From assembly GCF_050920755.1 (NCBI RefSeq), contig NZ_CP158480.1:744001-808000 (forward strand): a DNA stretch of 64,000 bases, written 5' to 3'. The notes beneath the pieces are model-generated. The model was not told the origin of the DNA, made no database searches, and saw only the letters and a list, made by a program, of their open reading frames with translations. A program made the translations under genes and the position numbers. Below are positions 37,126-46,958 of the stretch, piece by piece (the first letter of the stretch is position 1; the number at the start of each line of letters is the position of its first letter). The DNA is from Oligella sp050920755. GTDB taxonomy: Bacteria; Pseudomonadota; Gammaproteobacteria; Burkholderiales; Burkholderiaceae_B.

Positions 37126-40100
37126 GTGTCCTATCCAACTTTGCCATATCCGATCGATTCCTATACACATGGTGTGGAGTTTGCCCACCGTCTCACAGGC
37201 GATGATATTCTCCTGCTTGATGGGGCCATGGGCACGATGATTCAAACCTACAAACTCGGCGAGCAGGATTTTCGTGGTGATCGTTTTGCCGTTCACCATA
37301 AGGATGTTAAGGGTAATAACGAGCTGCTTTCTCTGGTGCACCCGGATATTATTTCGGCGATTCATGAGCAGTATTTAGCGGCCGGCGCGGATATCATCAG
37401 TACCAATACTTTTGGTGCCACTCGTATAGCGCAGGGTGATTATGATTTACCGGAAATTGCTTATGAGCTGAATAAGGCCTCGGCCGAATTGGCTAAGGCG
37501 GCAGCGCTTAAATACAATACGCCGGAGCAGCCGCGTTTTGTGGCGGGAGCGTTGGGGCCGCAGCCTAAGACAGCGTCCATCTCACCGGATGTGAATGACC
37601 CGGGTGCGCGTAATATCACGTTCGACCAGTTAAAGGATGCCTATACCGAGCAGGTAAATGGCTTACTGGATGGCGGCATTGATATTATTTTATTAGAAAC
37701 TATTTTTGATACGCTTAATGCCAAGGCCGCTATTTTTGCGGTAGAGACCGTGTTTGAGGAGCGCGGTGTGCGTTTGCCGGTGATGATTTCCGGTACCGTG
37801 ACCGATGCCTCCGGGCGAATTCTTTCCGGTCAAACCGTGGAGGCTTTCTGGAACTCCGTGCGTCACGCACGACCACTCACTATCGGCTTAAACTGTGCCT
37901 TAGGGGCTGCATTGATGCGTCCCTATGTGGCTGAGCTGGCGAAAATTTGCGGTACGTATATCTGTGTTTATCCTAATGCCGGACTACCGAATCCGATGTC
38001 CGAAACCGGTTTTGATGAGACGCCGGATGTGACTTCTTCACTGCTCAAGGAATTCGCCGAGGCGGGCTATGTGAACGTAGTTGGCGGTTGCTGTGGTACC
38101 ACGCCTGAGCATATTGCCGCCATTCGTGAGCGCGTGCGTGGTTTGCCGGCACGCAAGGTGCCCGAGATTCCTATTAAGACGCGTTTATCCGGTTTGGAAC
38201 CGCTGAATATCGATGAAAACAGTTTATTTGTGAATGTCGGTGAGCGTACCAATGTCACCGGCTCTAAGGCCTTTTTGCGATTAATTCGCGAGGAAAAGTA
38301 CGACGAGGCTTTAGCGGTAGCACGCCAGCAGGTAGAAAACGGTGCTCAGATCATTGATATTAATATGGATGAAGCGATGCTGGATTCCAAGCATTGCATG
38401 GTGCGCTTTCTCAATCTGATTGCCTCCGAACCGGATATTTCGCGTGTGCCGATTATGATTGACTCTTCTAAGTGGGAGGTGATTGAGGCCGGTCTGAAGT
38501 GTATTCAGGGTAAAGCGGTGGTTAACTCAATCTCCATGAAGGAGGGGGTAGAGGCCTTTAAAGCGCAGGCGAAATTATGCATGCGCTATGGTGCTGCCGT
38601 GGTAGTGATGGCCTTTGATGAAAAGGGGCAGGCCGATAATCTGCAGCGTCGTATCGAAATTTGTGGGCGTGCTTATCGTATCCTCGTTGATGAGGTGGGC
38701 TTTGCACCGGAGGATATTATTTTTGACCCTAACGTGTTTGCCATTGCCACCGGTCTGGAGGAGCATAACCGCTATGCCATGGACTTTATTGAGGGGGTTA
38801 AGTGGATTCATGAGAACCTGCCGCACGCCCGTATTTCCGGCGGTATTTCCAATGTCAGCTTCTCATTCCGTGGTAATGAGGTGATGCGTGAAGCTATTCA
38901 TACGGTCTTTTTATACTATGCCATTCGCGAAGGGTTGACCATGGGTATTGTAAACGCCGGTATGCTGGGTGTTTATGCCGACCTGGATCAGGTCACGCGT
39001 GATTTGGTTGAGGATGTGATCTTTAATCGCAGCGAACCGGTGGGCAAAACAGATGCTGACGATACACGTACCAATACCGAGCGTTTGGTGGAGTACGCAG
39101 AAACGGTGCGCGGCAATGTGGTGCGCAAAGAGGAGGACCTAAGCTGGCGTGAAGCGCCGGTGCGTCAACGTCTGATTCACGCTTTAGTACATGGGGTTAC
39201 TAATTTTATTGTTGAGGATACCGAAGAGATTCGTCAGGAAATCGCCAATGCCGGCGGTCGTCCTATTGAGGTGATTGAAGGGCCTTTGATGGACGGGATG
39301 AATATTGTCGGTGATCTGTTCGGTGACGGTAAAATGTTCCTCCCGCAGGTAGTAAAGTCGGCCCGTGTGATGAAGGAAGCGGTGGCGCATTTAGTGCCTT
39401 TTATTGAGGAGGAAAAGCGTCAGATTGAGGCCGCCGGGGGTGATGTGCGCGCCAAGGGTAAAATCGTTATTGCCACGGTCAAGGGTGACGTGCATGATAT
39501 CGGTAAGAATATCGTCGATGTGGTGCTGCAGTGTAATAACTTTGAGGTGGTTAATATGGGCGTGATGGTACCCGCAGCCGATATTCTGAATAAAGCCAAA
39601 GAGGTTAATGCGGATATTGTCGGTCTGTCCGGTCTGATTACCCCAAGCCTTGAGGAAATGCAGTTTGTAGCCTCGGAAATGCAACGCGATCCTTATTTTA
39701 CCGAGCGCAAAATCCCCTTAATGATCGGTGGCGCCACCACCAGTCGTGTGCATACGGCGGTTAAGATTGCGCCGAATTATGAGGGACCGGTGATTTATGT
39801 GCCGGATGCCAGCCGTTCGGTGGGTGTGTGTACGGCTTTGGTGTCTGATGATGCGGCCGGTTTCGTGGCCAAACTCGCCGAGGAGTATGAACAGGTGCGT
39901 GAGCGTCACGCCAATCGCAAGGCCAATCCTTTAATCTCGATCGAAGACGCACGTGCCAATAAGGTTGCCATTGATTGGGCCAACTATACGCCGCCTAAAC
40001 CGAAGTTTATCGGTCGCCGTGAGATTGTTAATCTCGATCTTGCTGAGATTGTGAAATACTTTGATTGGGGGCCTTTCTTTAACTCTTGGGGCCTTTTCGG

Positions 40101-40902
40101 CAAATACCCGGCCATTTTAGAGGATGAAGTGGTGGGTAAGGAGGCTCAAGAGCTTTTTGCCAATGCTCAAGTGATGCTGAAGAAAATCATTGACGGTCGT
40201 TGGTTGACCGCCAGCGGCGTGGTCGGTTTCTATCCTGCCAATTCGATTAATGATGACGATATTGAGCTGTACACGGACGAGTCTCGTAGCGAGGTGCTTT
40301 TAACCTGGCGTAATCTACGCTCTCAAGGGAAAAAGCGTCCGGGCATTCATAATAAATGTCTAGCAGACTATATCGCCCCTAAGGATAGCGGTGTACAAGA
40401 CTATATCGGTATGTTCGCCGTGACCGGCGGTTTAGGGATTGAAAAGTATGTGGAGCGCTTTGAGGCCGAGGGTGATGATTATTCATCGATTATGATTAAG
40501 GCGCTGGCCGATCGCTTTGCCGAGAGTTTTGCCGAGGCGCTGCATCATCGCGTACGTACCGATCTTTGGGGCTATGTGCCTGAGGAGTCCTTGGATAACC
40601 AAGCCTTGATTGATGAGCAGTATCAAGGCATACGCCCTGCGCCGGGCTATCCGGCCTGTCCCGAGCATACGGTAAAAGCAGCCATGTTTGAGGTGTTGCA
40701 GCCTGAAAAAATCGGTATGCATATTACCGAGAGCTACGCCATGATTCCGGCTTCCAGTGTGTCCGGTTTCTACTTCAGTCACCCCGAGTCTTCCTACTTT
40801 AGCGTGGGTACGATTGGCGACGATCAGTTGCATGATTATGCCGAACGTTGCAATATCTCCTTAGGTCAAGCTAAGCGTCAGCTAAGCAGTGTGCTTGAGT
40901 AG
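37126..40902 (+). CDS. metH: Cobalamin-dependent methionine synthase
   Basis: A full-length 1258-residue MetH. Domains in order: homocysteine-binding (1-340, zinc cysteines in GLNCALG and VGGCCGTTPEH), methyltetrahydrofolate-binding (about 370-630, with NVGERTNVTGSKAF), cobalamin-binding (about 660-900, cobalt-ligand motif DVHDIGKNIVDVV) and the SAM-dependent activation domain (about 930-1258, with RPAPGYPACPEH). The start is GTG 37126 with AAGGG just upstream. It is divergent from the btuB-btuF block, linking B12 uptake to its main consumer. Confidence 0.97.
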   Translation: MSYPTLPYPIDSYTHGVEFAHRLTGDDILLLDGAMGTMIQTYKLGEQDFRGDRFAVHHKDVKGNNELLSLVHPDIISAIHEQYLAAGADIISTNTFGATRIAQGDYDLPEIAYELNKASAELAKAAALKYNTPEQPRFVAGALGPQPKTASISPDVNDPGARNITFDQLKDAYTEQVNGLLDGGIDIILLETIFDTLNAKAAIFAVETVFEERGVRLPVMISGTVTDASGRILSGQTVEAFWNSVRHARPLTIGLNCALGAALMRPYVAELAKICGTYICVYPNAGLPNPMSETGFDETPDVTSSLLKEFAEAGYVNVVGGCCGTTPEHIAAIRERVRGLPARKVPEIPIKTRLSGLEPLNIDENSLFVNVGERTNVTGSKAFLRLIREEKYDEALAVARQQVENGAQIIDINMDEAMLDSKHCMVRFLNLIASEPDISRVPIMIDSSKWEVIEAGLKCIQGKAVVNSISMKEGVEAFKAQAKLCMRYGAAVVVMAFDEKGQADNLQRRIEICGRAYRILVDEVGFAPEDIIFDPNVFAIATGLEEHNRYAMDFIEGVKWIHENLPHARISGGISNVSFSFRGNEVMREAIHTVFLYYAIREGLTMGIVNAGMLGVYADLDQVTRDLVEDVIFNRSEPVGKTDADDTRTNTERLVEYAETVRGNVVRKEEDLSWREAPVRQRLIHALVHGVTNFIVEDTEEIRQEIANAGGRPIEVIEGPLMDGMNIVGDLFGDGKMFLPQVVKSARVMKEAVAHLVPFIEEEKRQIEAAGGDVRAKGKIVIATVKGDVHDIGKNIVDVVLQCNNFEVVNMGVMVPAADILNKAKEVNADIVGLSGLITPSLEEMQFVASEMQRDPYFTERKIPLMIGGATTSRVHTAVKIAPNYEGPVIYVPDASRSVGVCTALVSDDAAGFVAKLAEEYEQVRERHANRKANPLISIEDARANKVAIDWANYTPPKPKFIGRREIVNLDLAEIVKYFDWGPFFNSWGLFGKYPAILEDEVVGKEAQELFANAQVMLKKIIDGRWLTASGVVGFYPANSINDDDIELYTDESRSEVLLTWRNLRSQGKKRPGIHNKCLADYIAPKDSGVQDYIGMFAVTGGLGIEKYVERFEAEGDDYSSIMIKALADRFAESFAEALHHRVRTDLWGYVPEESLDNQALIDEQYQGIRPAPGYPACPEHTVKAAMFEVLQPEKIGMHITESYAMIPASSVSGFYFSHPESSYFSVGTIGDDQLHDYAERCNISLGQAKRQLSSVLE

Positions 40903-40932
40903 TTTGTTAAATTTCATAGCGGGGAGGGTAAA

Positions 40933-41727
40933 ATGGCGCGTTCCGGTTCGTTAAAGCAAAAGGAATTAGGTGACTTTCTGCGTCAGGCCCGAGCCAAGGT
41001 TACCCCCGGCATGGCCGGGCTACCCGACTATGGGCGTCGTCGTACCCCGGGGTTACGGCGTGAGGAAGTGGCTCAATTAAGCGGTATCAGTGTGACTTGG
41101 TATACGTGGATTGAGCAGGGCCGTGATCTTAAGGTGTCGGCCGAGGTTTGGTCGGCGCTTGCAGATGCTTTGCACTTAAAGCAGGTGGAGCGGGCCTATT
41201 TATTTCAACTGGCCGAGCAGAGTGACCCTGATAGGGAAAAGGCCTCAGCCGGGAGTTTGCCCTTAGCCTTGGCCGATTCCGTGCAGCATATTAATACACC
41301 GGCCTATATTCTTGATAGGTACTGGAATATTCTCTATTTTAATCAGCAATTAGACGATCTTTTTGCGAACTGGCCAAGCAGTCAGGGTGCGAATGGTGCA
41401 AATGGTGCTAATTTGCTGCGCTTTATCTTTTTGGCGCCGGGATCGCGTGACATTATCGTTAATTGGGAGGAGCGGGCACGCCGTTCGGTGGCTGAGCTCC
41501 GAGCCGATATTGCACCCTTTATGGAAGAGATTGAGGTACGCGAATTTTTGGATGAGTTTATCAGCCTCAGTGATGAATTTGCCCAACTCTGGGGACAACG
41601 TGCGGTGCAGGCAAGAGAGGGCGGTAGTCGCAGCTTTAACCATCCTCAACAAGGCTATCAGGAATTTGAGCAGTTGACCTTCAGACTGGCCACGCATTTG
41701 GACTATAAGTTGGTTATTTTAAGTTGA
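40933..41727 (+). CDS. XRE-family regulator with MmyB-like ligand domain
   Basis: A 264-residue regulator. The N-terminal helix-turn-helix (GDFLRQARAKVTP, then RRTPGLRREEVAQLSGISVTWYTWIEQGRD) and the C-terminal PAS-like MmyB domain (PAYILDRYWNILYFNQQ, WEERARRSVAELRAD) match this widespread regulator type. Small ligands or fatty acids are bound by some members. A GAN triplet repeat is present around residue 152. It follows metH by 30 bases; no terminator was seen, so co-transcription is possible. The receptor operon downstream is another candidate target. Confidence 0.85.
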   Translation: MARSGSLKQKELGDFLRQARAKVTPGMAGLPDYGRRRTPGLRREEVAQLSGISVTWYTWIEQGRDLKVSAEVWSALADALHLKQVERAYLFQLAEQSDPDREKASAGSLPLALADSVQHINTPAYILDRYWNILYFNQQLDDLFANWPSSQGANGANGANLLRFIFLAPGSRDIIVNWEERARRSVAELRADIAPFMEEIEVREFLDEFISLSDEFAQLWGQRAVQAREGGSRSFNHPQQGYQEFEQLTFRLATHLDYKLVILS

Positions 41728-41776
41728 TGCTGATTTAGTCCTGCGCTTGATTTTCAATTAAAAACAACAGTTATTT

Positions 41777-41800
41777 ATCACAAGTGTGATCACTTGTGAT
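41777..41800. promoter_or_regulatory. 24-base palindrome, candidate operator
   Basis: ATCACAAGTG (41777-41786) and CACTTGTGAT (41791-41800) are a perfect 10-base inverted repeat around TGAT. It lies between the XRE gene and the TonB receptor, about 190 bases before the receptor start. The perfect symmetry and lack of a T run suggest a protein-binding site; the XRE regulator is one candidate, CRP/FNR-type proteins another. Confidence 0.55.
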
Positions 41801-41987
41801 CGATATTACATTATGTTAACATTTTCGTTATTTTTTTGAAATATATCGTTTTAGTCTGATTTAATCAGATTATCAATTATTTTTAATAAAGAATATTGAG
41901 GCAATTGATATGTGGTTTTTATAGCAGCACAGCGCTTGTTGTGCTCACTAACGCATATCATTTCTCTTGATCATGCAATAGGAATTA

Positions 41988-42002
41988 CGATAATGATTAA
42001 CG
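41988..42002. promoter_or_regulatory. Fur-box-like site over the receptor start codon
   Basis: CGATAATGATTAACG differs from the 7-1-7 Fur core TGATAATGATTATCA at three positions. It overlaps the ATG at 41993, an unusual place, so it may be chance. Confidence 0.35.
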
Positions 42003-44038
42003 TTCAAACGTCCGAACAGACTTTCTGTTCACCCGGCTCTTATAGGGCCAAGGTTTTCTCTCAAAGTGTATTAAGCTTGGCTTTGGTAAGTGCATTAAGT
42101 CACAGTGTTTCTGCTCAAGAATCCCCTGCCAGCCGGGTTTTTGATTTGGGTACTATCTCTATAAAAGCCACCGCAGGTGAGCAGTTGTCTGCCGGTGAGC
42201 GTCGTGTCAGTTCAGAAACTATTCGTGAGTTAAATCTACATGAGGTTGGTAAAGCTGCCGCTACCTTGCCGGGCGTATCGCCGACCTTTGTCGGTACGCG
42301 CGGCGAGTCGTTGATTTATGTACGTGGTTTTGATTCACGACAAATACCTATTTTCTTGGATGGTATCCCTCAATATGTGCCTTATGACGGCAATATTGAT
42401 ATGGATCGTTTTACCACGTTTGATTTATCGGAAATTCGTGTGGCCAAAGGTGCCGCTTCATTGCTGTATGGTCCGAATACGTTGGGTGGTGCGGTTAACT
42501 TAGTAAGTCGTCGCCCGGTCAAGGAGTTTGAGGGTGATGTTCGTCTTGGTCTAGCCAGTGGTGCAGAGCGTTTTGCTGCGATTAACCTGGGTACCAATCA
42601 GGGTAGCTGGTATTTGCAAGCGGGCTTATCTTGGTTGGAAGCAAATAGCTGGAAGACGCCTAAGGGATTTTATGACCATAAAAAGAACCCTACGGATTTA
42701 GGTCGTTATCGTGAAAATGCCCATCGCAAGGATCGTAAAGTTTCTTTTAAATTCGGCTATACACCGAACGCTACCGATGAATATGCGATTGGTTACAGCA
42801 AACAATGGGGTCAAAAGGAGCAGCCGGTTTATGTGGGCAGCGGCACTCAGAGAAACTTAGTCAATCGATACTGGCGCTGGCCTTATTGGAATAAAGAGAG
42901 TGTGTATTTTATCAGTAATACCGCCTTAGGTAGCGATCATGATTTACGCTTTAGAGTGTATCGTGATACCTATGAAAATGGCTTGGATATGTACACGGAC
43001 GCCACCTATACTAAGCACGATCCGACCAGTGAGTATTTTGATCGCACCGTCGGTTTTGTCACAGAATTGGTAAGTCGCATTATCCCTAATCATGAATTGC
43101 ATTTAGCGTTTCATTATAAATACGATCGTCATGCCGATCCGGAAAAGAACGAAACTTTAAAGGATCAAACGATTTCATTTGCAGCTGAAGATATGATCCG
43201 TTTAGGTGATGATTTCAGTTTACGCTTGGGTCTCAGTCATGAGCGTCGTCGCTCTAAGGAGCAACCGATAGGAGTGGCACAAAGTAAGCAGCATGCAACT
43301 AATGCTTTAGTTGAGCTTACTTATCATCTTAACAGTACCACGGATCTTTACGGTAGCTTTGCTTATAAGAGCTTATTCCCAACACTAAAGGATCGCTACT
43401 CTTGGCGTATGGGTCAGGCGCTACCGGCACCGGATTTAAAGGCTGAGCGTGCACGTCACTTTGAACTGGGTATGAGAACCGAGCCTTGGAACGGTGCTAA
43501 TCTCGAGGCGGCAGTTTTTTACGTCCAGCTACGTGATGCTATTGAAACCGTGACATTTGCCTCGAATTCCTGCCCCAGACATAGTGATAATGGCAAAAAC
43601 GGTCTTAATTACTGCAATCAAAATGTGAATATCGGTAAAGCACGACGTATGGGTGTGGAGCTTAGCTTTGCACAGGAAATTAATGATCAATGGGGTGCCG
43701 GCTTAGCCTATAGCTACTTACACCACAAAAATCAAACTCAACCTGAGGAAAAGCTGTGGGATAGACCGAACCATCGCCTATATAGTTGGATTGCCTATAA
43801 GCCGCACGAGAAGTTACAGCTGATGGCAACTTTGGAAGCGGAAAAAGGTCGTCGTCAGAATAATGAAACACGCGTACCGGGCTTTGGTATTGTCGGCGTT
43901 AAAGCCTCTTTTGAGCCGCTACGTAATCTTAATCTTGATGTGGGCGTTAAAAACCTGACTAACAAAAACTACTATTACCGTGAGGGCTTCCCAATGCCGG
44001 GTAGGACCTACTACGCTAATGCGAGTTACAGATTCTAA
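41993..44038 (+). CDS. TonB-dependent receptor, iron or siderophore type
   Basis: A 681-residue receptor. A long signal peptide ends at VSAQ (about residue 42), then the plug with INSIKA-like box LGTISIKATAGEQ, TLPGVSPTFVGTRGESLIYVRGFDSRQ and RVAKGAASLLYGPNTLGGAVNLVS, and a barrel ending SYRF. ATG 41993 with AGGA upstream is chosen over GTG 41912, which would add residues unlike a signal sequence. Together with the three genes behind it, it forms an uptake operon for a ferric complex or similar metal chelate; the ligand is unknown. Confidence 0.9.
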   Translation: MINVQTSEQTFCSPGSYRAKVFSQSVLSLALVSALSHSVSAQESPASRVFDLGTISIKATAGEQLSAGERRVSSETIRELNLHEVGKAAATLPGVSPTFVGTRGESLIYVRGFDSRQIPIFLDGIPQYVPYDGNIDMDRFTTFDLSEIRVAKGAASLLYGPNTLGGAVNLVSRRPVKEFEGDVRLGLASGAERFAAINLGTNQGSWYLQAGLSWLEANSWKTPKGFYDHKKNPTDLGRYRENAHRKDRKVSFKFGYTPNATDEYAIGYSKQWGQKEQPVYVGSGTQRNLVNRYWRWPYWNKESVYFISNTALGSDHDLRFRVYRDTYENGLDMYTDATYTKHDPTSEYFDRTVGFVTELVSRIIPNHELHLAFHYKYDRHADPEKNETLKDQTISFAAEDMIRLGDDFSLRLGLSHERRRSKEQPIGVAQSKQHATNALVELTYHLNSTTDLYGSFAYKSLFPTLKDRYSWRMGQALPAPDLKAERARHFELGMRTEPWNGANLEAAVFYVQLRDAIETVTFASNSCPRHSDNGKNGLNYCNQNVNIGKARRMGVELSFAQEINDQWGAGLAYSYLHHKNQTQPEEKLWDRPNHRLYSWIAYKPHEKLQLMATLEAEKGRRQNNETRVPGFGIVGVKASFEPLRNLNLDVGVKNLTNKNYYYREGFPMPGRTYYANASYRF

Positions 44039-44047
44039 GAGTGTCTT

Positions 44048-45163
44048 GTGAAAAAGATCCGTTCATTTGTTTCAAGGCCTAAAAAGCCGTTATTGACAGC
44101 CGCTCTATCTCTATTGTTCACGACAAGTGCCGGGTTTGGGGTAACGCCGGTCGTAGCACAATCGCAAATTGCTCAGCCTGCGGTCACCGAAGCATCAGCC
44201 CCTACATTGGTGCATGTCTTTGGTCAATTACCGAATACACAGGTGCAAAGGGTTTTTGCCGCCGGTGTGCCTGCTGCGGTAATCCTCAGTCAACTGGCAC
44301 CACAGCAGTTAATCGGTTGGCCGCGTCGCATGGCTAAGGAGCAACTTGAATTATTACCTCAGTCTACGCGTGACTTGACGGTGGTCGGTGCATTAGCCGG
44401 TAGGGGTAGCACGGTTTCTATGGAGCAGTTAGTTGCTTTTAATACCGATATGATTGTGGATATCGGTGATGTGAATGCGCATTATCTGTCGATGGCAAAG
44501 CAGGTTAATCAAAGCACCGGTATACCATATGTGTTACTAAGCGGACGTTTAGAGCAAAGCCCGCAGCAATATCGTGAACTAGGTCGTCTATTAGCTCAGA
44601 GTGAACGAGCTGAAAAGCTGGCACTGGCAGCTGAAGCGATTTTGGCTGAGGCCAAAGCCTTACGAGAAGAGGCTGCGGGCAAGGGATTGAAGTTTTACAT
44701 GGCACGCTCTGCTGACGGTTTGGAGACCGGGCTACGAGGCTCTATTCATACTGAGGTGTTGAGAACCGTCGGTCTTTATCATGTGGCCGATGAGCTTGAG
44801 GGCGATCGTTTGGCTCAAGTCTCAATGGAGCAGCTTTTACTCTGGCAGCCAGATATTATTTTGACGCATAGTGAGGCTTTTCTATCCTCGGTTTATGAGG
44901 ATACGACGTGGCGCAAAATCCCCGCCGTACAAAAGCGGCAGGTCTATTTGGTGCCGACTTTACCTTATGGTTGGATGGATTCCCCGCCCGGCGTGAATCG
45001 CTTATTGGGCGTGTTATGGTTAAGTAATTTGATAAAAAAATCCCCTGAATCCGAGCAAGTCGCTAAAATTAAGGAGTTCTACGAATTGTTTTACGAGGTC
45101 TCACTCGATGAGGAGCAAATTCGCTCATTCATCGGCGTACCTCTGAAACTCAGCGACGATTAG
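44048..45163 (+). CDS. Iron-complex-type ABC periplasmic binding protein
   Basis: A 371-residue secreted protein with a TroA/FecB-like fold. A basic N-terminus and signal peptide end about residue 38 (VVAQ). LGRLLAQSERAEKLALAAEAILAEA is the linker helix, QPDIILTHSEAFLSSVYEDTTWRKIPAVQKRQVYLVP and YGWMDSPPGVNRLLGVLWL are the C-terminal lobe hallmarks. The start is GTG 44048, nine bases after the receptor stop. It passes the ligand from the receptor to the permease encoded next. Confidence 0.88.
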   Translation: MKKIRSFVSRPKKPLLTAALSLLFTTSAGFGVTPVVAQSQIAQPAVTEASAPTLVHVFGQLPNTQVQRVFAAGVPAAVILSQLAPQQLIGWPRRMAKEQLELLPQSTRDLTVVGALAGRGSTVSMEQLVAFNTDMIVDIGDVNAHYLSMAKQVNQSTGIPYVLLSGRLEQSPQQYRELGRLLAQSERAEKLALAAEAILAEAKALREEAAGKGLKFYMARSADGLETGLRGSIHTEVLRTVGLYHVADELEGDRLAQVSMEQLLLWQPDIILTHSEAFLSSVYEDTTWRKIPAVQKRQVYLVPTLPYGWMDSPPGVNRLLGVLWLSNLIKKSPESEQVAKIKEFYELFYEVSLDEEQIRSFIGVPLKLSDD

Positions 45164-45172
45164 GGAGTTTAC

Positions 45173-46174
45173 ATGTTATCAGGGCCGCGACGGTCATGGT
45201 TTTTTACGCTACTGCTATTGCTGTTGGTGGCCGTGTCTTTACTTACGTTGATGAGCGGAAAGTATCCTTTGACTTTATCTGAGCTATGGCAAAGTCTGAT
45301 GAGCGGCGGCCGCGAGGGTAGTAATGCTGATTTGGTGCTATGGCATTTGCGTTTGCCCCGGTTATTAGCAGGTATTCTGGTCGGAGCTGCTCTAGCGGCG
45401 GCAGGGGCGAGTTATCAGGCGATGTTCAGAAATCCCTTGGTTTCTCCGGATATTTTAGGCGTTTCTGCCGGTGCCGGTTTGGGGGCTGTATTTGCGATCT
45501 ATTTATCGCTGCCCTTAGCTGCGGTGCAGTTGGTGGCTTTTGCCGGCGGTTTATCAGCGGTCGCTTTGGTCTATTTAGTTTCTCTTGCCAGTCGTCAGTT
45601 TGAACCGGTATTGGTGTTGGTATTAGCCGGTGTGGCGGTGAGTAGTCTGCTTGGCGCCGGTATTTCTCTGATTAAAATTTTAGCCGATCCCTACTCACAA
45701 TTAGCCACCATTACGTTTTGGTTGTTGGGCGGTCTGAACGCTGTCTCTAAAAGTGAGTTAATGTGGGGCTTGCCTTTTATACTGATTGCTTTAGTGCCCT
45801 TATTCTTGTTGCGTTGGCATATTAATTTATTAAGCTTAGCGGATATGGAGGCCCAAGCCTTAGGGCTCAATACCGGTAAATTGCGCTTATTGCTGGTGTT
45901 TTGCGCCACCTTGATGACGGCTTCCGCGGTGTCTTTTAGCGGCATTATCGGCTGGGTCGGTTTGGTGATTCCGCATATTGCGCGCATGCTGGTGGGGGCG
46001 GAGTTTTCTCGTTTGATGCCGGCATCCCTACTGATAGGCGCTATCTTTTTAGTGCTGACGGATAATGTTGCACGTAATCTGGGCAGCGTTGAGTTGCCGT
46101 TGGGGGTTTTGACCTCTTTAATCGGCGCGCCTTTTTTTCTTTATCTACTGCTTAAGAGACGTGACCATGACTGA
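45173..46174 (+). CDS. FecCD-family ABC transporter permease
   Basis: A 333-residue inner-membrane permease with about ten helices. RLPRLLAGILVGAALAAAGASYQAMFRNPLVSPDILGVSAGAGLGA and the late GIIGWVGLVIPHIARMLVG are the diagnostic BtuC/FecC segments. Only one permease gene is present, so it should act as a homodimer. It begins nine bases after the binding-protein stop and overlaps the ATPase start. Confidence 0.93.
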   Translation: MLSGPRRSWFFTLLLLLLVAVSLLTLMSGKYPLTLSELWQSLMSGGREGSNADLVLWHLRLPRLLAGILVGAALAAAGASYQAMFRNPLVSPDILGVSAGAGLGAVFAIYLSLPLAAVQLVAFAGGLSAVALVYLVSLASRQFEPVLVLVLAGVAVSSLLGAGISLIKILADPYSQLATITFWLLGGLNAVSKSELMWGLPFILIALVPLFLLRWHINLLSLADMEAQALGLNTGKLRLLLVFCATLMTASAVSFSGIIGWVGLVIPHIARMLVGAEFSRLMPASLLIGAIFLVLTDNVARNLGSVELPLGVLTSLIGAPFFLYLLLKRRDHD

Positions 46175-46958
46175 GCAAATGAGTATCTTAAGCGTCAGTG
46201 ATTTATCTATAGGCTATGGCGCTAAGCACCTTGTCGGCGGCATTACTTTTGATTTAGATCCTTCGCTTGTATTGTGTCTTTTAGGGCCAAATGGTTGTGG
46301 TAAATCCACGCTGTTTAAAACCGTTTTGGGGTTAATTCCTCGTTTGTCGGGCTCAATTCAAATTTTGGACAGGGATTTAGCTCAATATTCGCGTCGTGAA
46401 GTTTCACAGTGCATTGCTTATGTTCCGCAGAGCGCGAGTATGGTTTTCGGTTTTACTGCCTTAGATATGGTTTTGATGGGGCGTAGCGCCTATGTGGGGC
46501 TATTTTCCGGTCCTTCTAAAGCGGATAAGGAGATGGCTTTATACTGTCTGGCGCGTTTGGGTGTGAGCCATTTGGCAGCGCGTCCATTTCCTCAATTAAG
46601 TGGTGGTGAGCAACAGCTGGTATTGTTGGCGCGAGCGTTGGCACAAGAGCCGAAGGCATTGATTTTAGATGAGCCGACAGCGAGTCTGGATTTCGGTAAT
46701 CAAATTATGGTGATTGAGCAGATTCAGCTATTAAAGGAGCAGGGCTTAGCCATTTTCTTTTGTACCCACCAACCGGAACATGCTGCCAGAATAGCCGATG
46801 AAATCTTACTCTTGGCTAAGGGACAGGTCTTTGCAAAAGGTGCGCGGGCCGATGTACTGACGCTCGACAATCTGGCAAGCATGTATGGCTTAAAATGTGA
46901 ACAGGTGCGTGATTACTTGGAGACTAGGATTTCCAAACCGGCGCACGCTTTTCAATAA
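46167..46958 (+). CDS. FecE/BtuD-like ABC transporter ATPase
   Basis: A 263-residue ATPase with Walker A GPNGCGKST (about 40-48), QCIAYVPQSA Q-loop, signature LSGGEQQLVLLARAL (about 137) and Walker B LILDEPTASLD. ATG 46167 overlaps the permease stop by eight bases; a GTG at 46161 is also in frame. Its last 35 bases overlap the convergent enoyl-CoA hydratase gene. It completes the receptor-binding protein-permease-ATPase set. Confidence 0.93.
   Translation: MTEQMSILSVSDLSIGYGAKHLVGGITFDLDPSLVLCLLGPNGCGKSTLFKTVLGLIPRLSGSIQILDRDLAQYSRREVSQCIAYVPQSASMVFGFTALDMVLMGRSAYVGLFSGPSKADKEMALYCLARLGVSHLAARPFPQLSGGEQQLVLLARALAQEPKALILDEPTASLDFGNQIMVIEQIQLLKEQGLAIFFCTHQPEHAARIADEILLLAKGQVFAKGARADVLTLDNLASMYGLKCEQVRDYLETRISKPAHAFQ

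Noticed and set aside
41386..41412. GAN triplet repeat within the XRE regulator as a phase-variation site
   Set aside because: The unit is nine bases, so length changes would keep the frame; at most it alters a linker length.
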